DNA of 64,000 bases from Solirubrobacter ginsenosidimutans. GTDB taxonomy: Bacteria > Actinomycetota > Thermoleophilia > Solirubrobacterales > Solirubrobacteraceae. Location of the stretch: contig NZ_JAPDOD010000022.1 in the NCBI RefSeq assembly GCF_027587205.1, forward strand, positions 62,001 through 126,000, read 5' to 3'. The notes under the pieces were generated by a model. It was not told the DNA's origin, did not search any database, and was given only the letters and a program-made list of their open reading frames with translations. Position numbers and translations under genes: made by a program. Positions 57,199 to 64,000 of this stretch are shown in pieces. The stretch's first letter is position 1, and each line of letters opens with the position of its first letter.

Positions 57199-58799
57199 TT
57201 CTGCGCGGCGGCACCGTCGCCGACGTGTACACCGGCACCTGGGTCGAGGCCAACGTCGAGATCGACGGCGGCCGGATCGTCTACGTCGGGCCGCGCGACC
57301 CACCGGCTCAAGCCGAGGTGATCGACGTGCGCGGAAAGATCGTCGCGCCCGGGTACATCGAGCCGCACACCCACCCGTGGTGCCTGTACTCGCCGGCATC
57401 GCTGCTCGAGGTGGCGGTGCCCGACGGGACGACGACGCTCGTCTACGACAACCTCTTCTTCTTCCTCGCGCACGGCGTCGACGGGCTTCGCGCGATCGTC
57501 GACCAGATGAATGCGGCGCCCGCGCACATCAAGTGGGTCGCGCGGATCGCGGCGCAGACGGCGCTCGCGGAGGACGCGTTCGATCCCGAGGTCGTGGCGG
57601 CGATGCTGGCGTGGCCGGAGGTCGTGGCGTCGGGCGAGATCACGAACTGGTTCGGCGTCACCCGCGGCGTGTTCGACCGCGGGATCGCCGCTGCCAAGCG
57701 GGCCGGCAAGCGCGTCGAAGGCCACAACGCCGGCGCCTCCTACGCCCGCCTGAACGAGCTGAGCGCGGCCGGGATCTCCGCCGACCACGAGGCGATCACG
57801 GCCGAGGAGACCCGCCAGCGGCTGCGCCTGGGCATGTGGACGATGATCCGCAACTCCTCGCTGCGCCCGGACCTCGAGCCGATCCTGCGCGAGCTGGCGC
57901 CGATCGTGCCCGCCGCGCGCCGGCTGATGTTCACCACCGACGGCGCGGTCCCGAGCTTCTACGCGCAGCATGGTGTGATCGGCGGGTGCCTGCGGATCGC
58001 GACGCAGCTCGGCCTGGACCCGATGCGGGCGCTGCAGATGGCGACGCTCGACCCGGCGACGTTCCTCGGCCTCGACGAGGAGCTCGGCGGCGTCGCGCCC
58101 GGGCGCCGGGCGACGCTGAACATCCTGCCCGCGCCCGGCGAGTGGCGGCCGGAGCTCGTCTTCGTCGACGGGGAGATCGTCGCCCGCGACGGCGAGCTCG
58201 TCATGGCGCCGCCGGACCTGAAATGGCCGGAGGGGCCGAAGCTCACCGCCCCGCCTCCGATCACGCCACTGAACGGCGTCCAGCCCGTCGCCCGCTACGA
58301 GAGCGCGGTGATCAACCGCCGCGTCGACCGGGAGGTGCGCCGCGGCGACCTCCAGGCGGCGCTCGTCGCCCGCGACGGCACCTGGATCACTCAAGGGGTG
58401 ATGGAGAATTTCCTGGACACCCCCGGCTTCGCGACGACCGCCACCACCAGTCTCGAGCTGCTCGTCCTCGGCACCGACCCGCGAGCGATGGCGCGCGCCG
58501 CGGCCCGGGTGGCGGAACTGGGCGGCGGCTTCGCGTTTGACGGCGGCTGGTCGGCGCCGCTGGAGATCGACGGCCTGATCGCGGCCGGCGGCTTCGAGCG
58601 CGCGCTGGGAATCGAGCGCGAGCTGACCAGCGAGATGCAGGCGGCCGGCTATCCGTTCCACGATCCGCTGTACTCCCTGCTGTTCGCTTCCGGCGACTTC
58701 CTGCCGGAGGTGCGGCTCACCCCGAGAGGAGTGCTCGAAGTGAAGACCCGGACTGTCCTAAAGGGTCCGTCACGAATTGATACGGTCCCCGCCCGATGA
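57192..58799 (+). CDS. Adenine deaminase-like amidohydrolase
   Basis: A 535-residue amidohydrolase starting at TTG 57192. The N-terminal strand pattern MVVLRGGTVADVYTG is followed by the metal motif GYIEPHTHPWCLY (about 52-64), KRVEGHNAGASY, ISADHEAITAEE and a conserved Asp in MFTTDGAVPSFYA (about 250). The C-terminal part has GEIVARDGELVM and then a domain resembling the adenine deaminase C-terminal region (VARDGTWITQGVMENFLDTP). It hydrolyses a purine or amide; exact substrate uncertain. It is coupled to the CoA ligase by an ATGA overlap. Confidence 0.85.
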   Translation: MVVLRGGTVADVYTGTWVEANVEIDGGRIVYVGPRDPPAQAEVIDVRGKIVAPGYIEPHTHPWCLYSPASLLEVAVPDGTTTLVYDNLFFFLAHGVDGLRAIVDQMNAAPAHIKWVARIAAQTALAEDAFDPEVVAAMLAWPEVVASGEITNWFGVTRGVFDRGIAAAKRAGKRVEGHNAGASYARLNELSAAGISADHEAITAEETRQRLRLGMWTMIRNSSLRPDLEPILRELAPIVPAARRLMFTTDGAVPSFYAQHGVIGGCLRIATQLGLDPMRALQMATLDPATFLGLDEELGGVAPGRRATLNILPAPGEWRPELVFVDGEIVARDGELVMAPPDLKWPEGPKLTAPPPITPLNGVQPVARYESAVINRRVDREVRRGDLQAALVARDGTWITQGVMENFLDTPGFATTATTSLELLVLGTDPRAMARAAARVAELGGGFAFDGGWSAPLEIDGLIAAGGFERALGIERELTSEMQAAGYPFHDPLYSLLFASGDFLPEVRLTPRGVLEVKTRTVLKGPSRIDTVPAR

Positions 58800-60265
58800 T
58801 GAACTCGGGGACGCTCGTCGACCGGCGGCTGGAAGCCGGCCACGGCGACAAGGTGGCGATCCGCTGCGCCGGCGAGGAAGTGACCTACGCGCAGCTGCAC
58901 GACCGGATCTGCGCGGCCGGGAACGTGCTCTCCCAGCGGGGCATCGGCCGCGAGGACCGCGTGCTGATGATCCTCGACGACACGCCCACGTTCCCGACGC
59001 TGTTCCTGGGGGCGATGCGGATCGGCGCCGTACCCGCGCCGGTGAGCTTCCTCGACACCACCGAGAACTTCGCCCACTACGCCCGCGACAGCTACGCGAA
59101 GCTGATCGTGGCCGAGGACCACTTGCTCGGCCGCCTTCCCGAGGGCGCGATGTCGCGCACCGCCTTCGAGGAGCTGCTGCGCTCGCACGCCGGTCTCACC
59201 GACCCCGCCGACACCCACCCGGATGACATGGCGTTCTGGTTGTTCAGCGGCGGCAGCACGGGCTTCCCGAAGGGCGTCGTTCACCTGCACCACGACATCC
59301 CGTACACGTGCGAGACCTTCGCCAAGGAGATCCTGAAGATCACCGAGCGCGACGTCACGTTCAGCTCGACCAAGCTCTACCACGCGTACGGCCTGGGCAA
59401 CAACCTGACGTTCCCCTATTGGGTCGGTGCGACGACGGTCCTGCGCATGGGCAAGCCCGAGCCGCGCGGCCTGCTGGAGACCGCGCAGGCCAACCGGCCG
59501 AGCCTGTTCTTCTCGGTGCCGACGCTGTACGGCGCGATGGTCAACCTGCCGGACGCGGAGGAGTACGACCTGAGCAGCGTCCGCTTCTGCGTCAGCGCCG
59601 CCGAGCCGCTCGCGCCCGAGGTCTACCGGCGCTGGAAGCAGACCTTCGACCTCGACATCGTCGACGGCATCGGCTCGACCGAGATGCTGCACATCTACTG
59701 CTCCAACCGGCCGGGAGAGGTGCAGCCCGGGACGAGCGGGAAGCCCGTCCCGGGCTACGAGCTCGTCCTGCTCGACGAGCTCGGCCAGCCGGTGTCGCAA
59801 GGCGAGGTCGGCAACCTGCACGTCCGCGGCGACAGCGCGCTCGCCTACTACTGGCACCAGCACGAGAAGACCAAGGCGGCGGTCAAGGGCGATCTGTTCT
59901 TCACCGGCGATCGCTATCGCGAGAACGAGGACGGCTACTTCGTCTACGAAGGCCGCGCCGACGACATGATCAAGATCGGCGGGCTGTGGGCGTCGCCGAT
60001 CGAGATCGAGAACGCGCTCGTCGAGCACCCGCGGGTGCTCGAGGCCGCCGCGGTGGGCGTCGACGCCGACTACACGACGCGCGTGAAGGCGTTCGTCATC
60101 TGCCGCGGCGAAGCGGGCGACGAGGCGCTGGTGGCGGAGCTGCAGGAGTGGTGCAAGAGCCGCTTGCGCCGGTACGAGTTCCCGCACTTCATCACGTTCG
60201 TCGACGACCTCCCGAAGACGCCGACGGGCAAGATCCAGCGCTACAAGCTGCGGGAGGAAGCGTGA
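58796..60265 (+). CDS. Acyl-CoA ligase (benzoate-CoA ligase-like)
   Basis: A 489-residue ANL-superfamily enzyme. The AMP-binding P-loop is LFSGGSTGFPKGVVHLHHDI (about 149-168). A3-type YHAYGLGNNLTFPYWVG, the GIGSTEMLHIYCS adenylate loop, TGDRYRENEDGYFVYEGRAD and the catalytic Lys in PKTPTGKIQRYKLRE (about 473-487) are intact. The length and segments resemble benzoate-CoA ligases (BclA). It heads a cluster with SDR, ALDH, ECH and ferredoxin reductase genes and may activate an aromatic or short carboxylic acid. ATG 58796 overlaps the previous stop. Confidence 0.9.
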   Translation: MMNSGTLVDRRLEAGHGDKVAIRCAGEEVTYAQLHDRICAAGNVLSQRGIGREDRVLMILDDTPTFPTLFLGAMRIGAVPAPVSFLDTTENFAHYARDSYAKLIVAEDHLLGRLPEGAMSRTAFEELLRSHAGLTDPADTHPDDMAFWLFSGGSTGFPKGVVHLHHDIPYTCETFAKEILKITERDVTFSSTKLYHAYGLGNNLTFPYWVGATTVLRMGKPEPRGLLETAQANRPSLFFSVPTLYGAMVNLPDAEEYDLSSVRFCVSAAEPLAPEVYRRWKQTFDLDIVDGIGSTEMLHIYCSNRPGEVQPGTSGKPVPGYELVLLDELGQPVSQGEVGNLHVRGDSALAYYWHQHEKTKAAVKGDLFFTGDRYRENEDGYFVYEGRADDMIKIGGLWASPIEIENALVEHPRVLEAAAVGVDADYTTRVKAFVICRGEAGDEALVAELQEWCKSRLRRYEFPHFITFVDDLPKTPTGKIQRYKLREEA

Positions 60266-60615
60266 TCTTCACGGCACTGGAGCCGAGCGACTTCGACGGG
60301 GTCGAGACGGCACTGGCCGACGCGTTCCGCCGCTCGCAGGAAGCCGCCCGCAACGAGGAGCCGATCGTCTTCGTGCTCTCCCAGGAGGACCTGCTCGGCC
60401 AGCGCGGCGTGCCGGGCGCGATCCTCGCCAACGCCCTGCTGAGCGGGATGCGCACGCTCGCGGCCGAGGGCCACAAGGCCAACGCCGTCGCGGTCGGCAA
60501 CGACGCCGATCCCGAAGACCTGCAGCACTGGATCGCGCAACTCGAGGCGGGTCGCGGCGTCGCCGGCGAACTCGTACGCGTGCATGCGGCCCACGTGGGG
60601 AAGATTCAGGTATGA
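60262..60615 (+). CDS. Truncated SDR-like non-catalytic subunit
   Basis: A 117-residue protein starting at GTG 60262 within the CoA-ligase stop. The segment PGAILANALLSGMRTLAAEG (about 54-73) matches the helix after the catalytic strand of FabG-like SDRs (the 'NALLSGM' portion). A Rossmann GxxxGxG and the Tyr-Lys pair are absent. It overlaps the true SDR at 60612 by ATGA, so it may form a hetero-oligomer with it as an inactive partner. Other SDR pairs of this form are known. Function not proven. Confidence 0.6.
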   Translation: MIFTALEPSDFDGVETALADAFRRSQEAARNEEPIVFVLSQEDLLGQRGVPGAILANALLSGMRTLAAEGHKANAVAVGNDADPEDLQHWIAQLEAGRGVAGELVRVHAAHVGKIQV

Positions 60616-61301
60616 GCGTGATCGTCACCGGTGCGGCGCGTGGGATCGGCCGTGCCGTCGCCGAGCGGTTCAGCGCTGACCGCCCGGTCATCCTGGCCGA
60701 CCTCGACCCCGCGGTGCACGATGTCGCGCGCGAGCTCGGCGGGATCGGCGTGGTCGCGGACGTGACGAGCGCCGAAGGCCGCGCGGCGATCCTCGCCGCC
60801 GTCGAGGGCGACATCACGCTGCTCGTCAACAACGCCGGCATCACCAAGGACGCCCGGATCGTGAAGATGACCGAGGAGCAGTTCCTCGCCGTCATCCGCG
60901 TCAACCTCGGCGCCGCCTACGAGCTGACGACGGCCGCGATCGGGCGCTTCGCCGACGGCGCCAACGTCGTCAGCCTCGCGAGCCGCGCCTACCTCGGCAA
61001 CTTCGGCCAGTTCAACTACTCCGCCTCCAAGGGCGGCCTGGTCGGCATGACCCGCGCGCTGGCGCTCCAGCTGGCGCCACGCGTGCGCGTCAACGCGATC
61101 GCCCCCTCGCTCACCGCGAGCGAGATGACGAGCGCGATGCCGGAGAACGTGCTGAACAAGATGATCGCGACCATCCCGCTCGGCCGCATGGCCGAACCGC
61201 GGGAGATCGCGGAGACGATCGCCACGCTGGCCTCGCCGGCGATGGCGTACGTGACGGGCCAGGTGGTGGTCGCCTGCGGCGGCCGCTCCCTCGCTCCCTG
61301 A
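60612..61301 (+). CDS. SDR-family oxidoreductase (FabG-like)
   Basis: A compact 229-residue SDR with cofactor motif VTGAARGIGRAVAERF (about 5-20), NNAGITKDARIVKMTEEQ (about 74-91), catalytic Ser in VVSLASRAYLGN and YSASKGGLVGMTRALA (Tyr about 138, Lys about 142). LGRMAEPREIAETIATLASP and the closing VTGQVVVACGG are typical FabG elements. It probably reduces or oxidises a beta-hydroxyacyl-CoA-type substrate in the catabolic cluster. It overlaps the pseudo-SDR gene by ATGA and ends before a strong terminator. Confidence 0.93.
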   Translation: MSVIVTGAARGIGRAVAERFSADRPVILADLDPAVHDVARELGGIGVVADVTSAEGRAAILAAVEGDITLLVNNAGITKDARIVKMTEEQFLAVIRVNLGAAYELTTAAIGRFADGANVVSLASRAYLGNFGQFNYSASKGGLVGMTRALALQLAPRVRVNAIAPSLTASEMTSAMPENVLNKMIATIPLGRMAEPREIAETIATLASPAMAYVTGQVVVACGGRSLAP

Positions 61302-61311
61302 AAGATAAACG

Positions 61312-61340
61312 CCACCTAAGGGGTCTGGCCCCTTAGGTGG
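61312..61340 (+). terminator. Strong 12-bp stem terminator
   Basis: CCACCTAAGGGG (61312-61323) pairs perfectly with CCCCTTAGGTGG (61329-61340) around a TCTGG loop, followed by GCTTTAG. It separates the CoA-ligase/SDR operon from the ALDH/ECH operon on the same strand. The U-rich tail is short. Confidence 0.8.
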
Positions 61341-61368
61341 GCTTTAGAAAACCGAAGGGACCTGAACC

Positions 61369-62814
61369 ATGGCTTCAATGCTCATAGCGGGCGAGAAAAC
61401 CGAAGGCTCGGCGGGCGAGGGGATCGACGTCGTCGATCCCGCGACCGAAGCGGTCATCGAGACGGTGCCGCGGGGAACCGCGGCCGATGTCGACGCCGCG
61501 GTCCAGGCCGCGCACAAGGCGTTCGCGAGCTGGTCGCGCACCGACGCCGAGGAGCGCGCGACCCTGCTGCGCAAGGCGATCGCGCTGATCGAGCGCGATC
61601 GCAAGGAGCTGACGCTCAGCCTCGTCCACGAGCAGGGCAAGCCGGTCACGGAGGCGGGCGGTGAGATCCACCACCTGATCCACGGCCTGAACTACTACGC
61701 CGACCTCGCGACCAAGGTCAAGGGCTCCTACCACGAGCTGCCGTCCGCGCTGTCCAAGGCCTACGGCATGGTGATCCGGCGCCCGATGGGCGTCGTCGCC
61801 GCGATCGTCCCGAACAACTTCCCGCTGACGCTGCTGGGCACCAAGCTCGCGCCCGCGCTGATGGCCGGCAACACGATCGTCGTCAAGCCCGCGGCCACGA
61901 CGCCGCTGACGACGCTGAAGATCGCCGACCTGCTGCTGGAGGCCGGCTTCCCGGCGGGCGTGATCAACGTCATCACCGGCCGCGGCTCCGAGGTCGGCGA
62001 CGCGCTCGTCACGCACGACCTCGTCCGCCGCGTCGCGTTCACCGGCTCCACCGCCGTCGGGCGCCACATCATGGGCCTCGCCGCGCCGAAGCTGAAGCGC
62101 ATGACGATGGAGCTCGGCGGCTCCGACCCGGTGATCGTCACCGCCGACGCCAACGTCAAGGCCGCCGCCCGCGGCATCGCCATCGGCCGCTTCTGGAACT
62201 GCGGCCAGATGTGCCTCGGCGGCAAGCGCGTCTACGTCTTCGACGAGGTCTACGACGAGCTGATGGAGCAGCTCACGCGGACGGTCGCCAAGTACGAGCC
62301 CGGCCTCGGCTGGGAGAAGTCCGAGAAGCCGAACATCCGCGTCGGCCCGCTGCACACCGCCGACGGCCGCGCGGAGCTGCGCGAGCAGTTCCAGGACGCG
62401 CTCGACGGCGGCGGCGAGCTGGTGCTCGGCGGCGACGACATCGAGGGCAAGGGCTACTTCGTCCAGCCGACGATCGTCGCCAACCCCGCGCAGGATTCGC
62501 GCGTCGCGCGCGAGGAGACGTTCGGGCCGCTGCTGCCCGTCTGGCGTGTCAGCAACCTCGACGAGGCGATCGACCGCGCCAACGACTCCGAGTACGGCCT
62601 CGGCGCCAGCGTCTGGACCAACGACGTCCGGATCATCCACCGCGTGGCCAACGAGGTCGACGCGGGCATGAAGTGGGTCAACCAGTTCCACTACGGCTAC
62701 GACGAGCTCCCGTTCGGCGGGGTCAAGCAGTCCGGCTACGGCAAGGAGCACGGCGCCGAGGGTCTGGACTACTACCTCGAGGACACGGCGGTCGTCGTGG
62801 GAGGGCTCGAGTAA
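61369..62814 (+). CDS. Aldehyde dehydrogenase
   Basis: A 481-residue ALDH. It has cofactor-binding VAAIVPNNFPLTLLGTKLAP (about 142-161), FTGSTAVGRHIMG (about 224-236), catalytic Glu in MELGGSDPVIV (about 246) and catalytic Cys in WNCGQMCLGGKRVYVFDE (about 283). It ends in FGGVKQSGYGKEHG. The Pro-Asn-Asn and GQMC features place it near succinate-semialdehyde/aromatic aldehyde enzymes. It follows the terminator and starts a new transcript with the enoyl-CoA hydratase two bases after its stop. Aldehyde substrate unknown; perhaps one produced by a retro-aldol hydratase-lyase. Confidence 0.9.
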   Translation: MASMLIAGEKTEGSAGEGIDVVDPATEAVIETVPRGTAADVDAAVQAAHKAFASWSRTDAEERATLLRKAIALIERDRKELTLSLVHEQGKPVTEAGGEIHHLIHGLNYYADLATKVKGSYHELPSALSKAYGMVIRRPMGVVAAIVPNNFPLTLLGTKLAPALMAGNTIVVKPAATTPLTTLKIADLLLEAGFPAGVINVITGRGSEVGDALVTHDLVRRVAFTGSTAVGRHIMGLAAPKLKRMTMELGGSDPVIVTADANVKAAARGIAIGRFWNCGQMCLGGKRVYVFDEVYDELMEQLTRTVAKYEPGLGWEKSEKPNIRVGPLHTADGRAELREQFQDALDGGGELVLGGDDIEGKGYFVQPTIVANPAQDSRVAREETFGPLLPVWRVSNLDEAIDRANDSEYGLGASVWTNDVRIIHRVANEVDAGMKWVNQFHYGYDELPFGGVKQSGYGKEHGAEGLDYYLEDTAVVVGGLE

Positions 62815-62816
62815 CC

Positions 62817-63590
62817 ATGGCGGTCACCTTCGAAGGCGGCAACCCCGTCGGCTCCATCACGCTCGACAAGCCGCCCGCCAACTCCTACGACTTCGAGTTC
62901 ATGGAGGAGATGGGCGCGGCGGTCGACGCCGCCGCGGCCGACGACGCCGTCAAGGTCGTGATCGTCCGCTCGGCGTCGAAGAAGTTCTTCTGCGCCGGCG
63001 CCGACATCAAGGCGTTCCTGGCCAACGACACGGCCGGCAACATGAAGATGATCAGCCGCGGCCACGAGGCGCTGGCCGCCATCGCCCGAGTCCCGAAGGT
63101 CTTCATCGCCCAGATCGAGGGCCACGCGCTCGGCGGCGGCCTGGAGATCACCCTCGCCTGCGACCTGCGCTTCGGCGCCCGCGGCCGGTACAAGCTCGGC
63201 GTCCCGGAGGTGACCCTGGGGCTGCTGCCCGGAAACGGCGGCACGCAGCGCCTCCCGCGCATCATCGGCGTGCCGAAGGCGCTGGACCTGATGGTCACCG
63301 GCCGCGCGATCAGCCCGGGCGAGGCGCACAATCTCGGCATCTTGAACCGCCTGTTCGCGCCCGCCGACCTCGCCGAGAAGACCCTCGAGTACGCGACCGG
63401 ACTGGCCAACGGCGCGACGGCCGCGATCGGCGAGATCAAGCTGACGACGTACGCCGGCTCAGAGATGCCGATCGCCGACGCCCTCGCCCGCGAGCGCGCG
63501 GGGATCGAGCGGCTGTTCGGCACCGCCGATGCCAAGGAAGGCCTGAGTGCCTTCGCCGAGAAACGCAAGGCGGAGTTCTCCGGTGCCTGA
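62817..63590 (+). CDS. Enoyl-CoA hydratase/isomerase family protein
   Basis: A 257-residue crotonase-fold enzyme. The oxyanion-hole motifs FFCAGADIKAFL (about 58-69) and IEGHALGGGLEITLACDLRF (about 100-119) are intact. The catalytic region GVPEVTLGLLPGNGGTQRLP (about 128-147) has both acidic positions of hydratases. It is the second gene after the ALDH. Together they may hydrate an acyl-CoA and oxidise an aldehyde product, as in hydroxycinnamoyl-CoA catabolism, though specific lyase residues cannot be assigned with certainty. Followed by an overlapping reductase gene. Confidence 0.92.
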   Translation: MAVTFEGGNPVGSITLDKPPANSYDFEFMEEMGAAVDAAAADDAVKVVIVRSASKKFFCAGADIKAFLANDTAGNMKMISRGHEALAAIARVPKVFIAQIEGHALGGGLEITLACDLRFGARGRYKLGVPEVTLGLLPGNGGTQRLPRIIGVPKALDLMVTGRAISPGEAHNLGILNRLFAPADLAEKTLEYATGLANGATAAIGEIKLTTYAGSEMPIADALARERAGIERLFGTADAKEGLSAFAEKRKAEFSGA

Positions 63591-64000
63591 GCGCGAGGTC
63601 GACTTCCTGATCGTCGGCGGCGGCCCCGCGGGGTTCTCCGCCGCCCGCACCCTCCGCGAGGAGGGCGCCGAGGGCAGCATCGTGATCGTCTCCCGCGACC
63701 CTGACCCGCCCTACGACCGCACCGCGGTCTCCAAGGGCTACCTCCAGGGCGAGACGGCCCGCAAGGACACGCTGCTCGGCGACGCCGCCTGGTACGCCGA
63801 GCACGACGTCGAGCTGCTGACCCGCACAAGCGCGATGAAGCTCGACCCCGAGGCGCACACCGTCACCCTCGCCGACAAGTCGGTGCTGAAGTACTCAAAG
63901 CTCCTGCTGGCGACCGGCGCCAACGTGCGCCGGCTGCGGCTTGACGGCTCTGACCTCGAGGGCATCCACTACCTGCGGGCGCTCGCCAACGCCGATCACA
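63583..64000 (+). CDS. NAD(P)/FAD-dependent ferredoxin reductase-like protein, partial
   Basis: The start is GTG 63583, overlapping the ECH stop by eight bases. The gene runs off the right end; 139 codons are visible. The FAD-binding motif DFLIVGGGPAGFSAARTLRE (about 7-26), PPYDRTAVSKGYLQG (about 44-58) and LLLATGANVRRLRLDGSD (about 107-124) are typical of oxygenase-coupled ferredoxin/rubredoxin reductases. It could supply electrons to a ring-hydroxylating or CoA-epoxidase-type enzyme further downstream, which is not visible. The C-terminal part is missing. Confidence 0.88.
   Translation, partial: MPEREVDFLIVGGGPAGFSAARTLREEGAEGSIVIVSRDPDPPYDRTAVSKGYLQGETARKDTLLGDAAWYAEHDVELLTRTSAMKLDPEAHTVTLADKSVLKYSKLLLATGANVRRLRLDGSDLEGIHYLRALANADH

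Overview
This is a chromosomal window from a high-GC actinobacterium. The gene set suggests the class Thermoleophilia, near Solirubrobacter or Conexibacter. It has a PaaX-family regulator, an NDMA-dependent-type alcohol dehydrogenase and many Ala-rich secreted beta-sheet proteins with short Sec signals. It also has frequent GTG and TTG starts, and many 4-base ATGA/GTGA stop-start overlaps. This placement is inferred from gene content and style, because no rRNA or tRNA was seen. Genes are densely packed on both strands. No phage, plasmid, IS transposase or CRISPR array was found.

Layout. 1-5000: a DsbA-like protein, an unknown protein, the ackA-pta acetate operon and an S4 RNA-binding protein. 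5060-12700: a LysR regulator, a secreted M1 peptidase, two convergent MetE-like proteins with a GntR regulator, a ring-cleaving dioxygenase and a polysaccharide deacetylase. 12655-23305: two separate pairs of a protein with an LQRSAGN-type N-terminus plus a small beta-rich partner. They flank a TetR/SDR divergon, a blue-copper protein, three secreted repeat proteins and an EamA transporter. 23391-30650: a methyltransferase, an ArsR/CDF metal-efflux operon, two tandem class-C-type serine hydrolases, a papain-like protein and an inositol/sugar catabolic pair. 30651-35000: a probable cyclic-di-GMP-I (GEMM) riboswitch ahead of a CAP-domain secreted protein, then a hybrid sensor kinase, a YciH/SUI1 protein and LtrA. 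35000-44500: DUF1989, a succinate-semialdehyde-type dehydrogenase, a large inverted repeat, an MBL hydrolase, a CheB-like domain lacking its His, dehydrogenases, a glycoside hydrolase and a MoxR/VWA pair. 44685-48385: four secreted proteins resembling a WxL/DUF916-type surface module. These are followed by a PAS-GGDEF-EAL protein, a BlaI/BlaR-like pair and an RTX-repeat protein. 53311-58799: a CFA-synthase-like methyltransferase, a VOC protein, asparaginase with PaaX, HxlR and an adenine-deaminase-like amidohydrolase. 58796-64000: a CoA-ligase, SDR, ALDH, enoyl-CoA hydratase and ferredoxin reductase cluster that looks like aromatic or organic-acid catabolism.

Points of most interest: (1) the two LQRSAGN/partner modules, whose N-terminal signature recalls proteins delivered by extracellular contractile injection systems, although no injection structural genes are present here; (2) the GEMM-type riboswitch together with a GGDEF-EAL protein; (3) the four-gene secreted surface cluster, one member of which shares a C-terminal motif with the M1 peptidase; (4) two genes whose conserved N-termini can only be kept if translation starts at CTG; (5) a repeated hairpin at convergent gene ends and a 430-bp inverted repeat.
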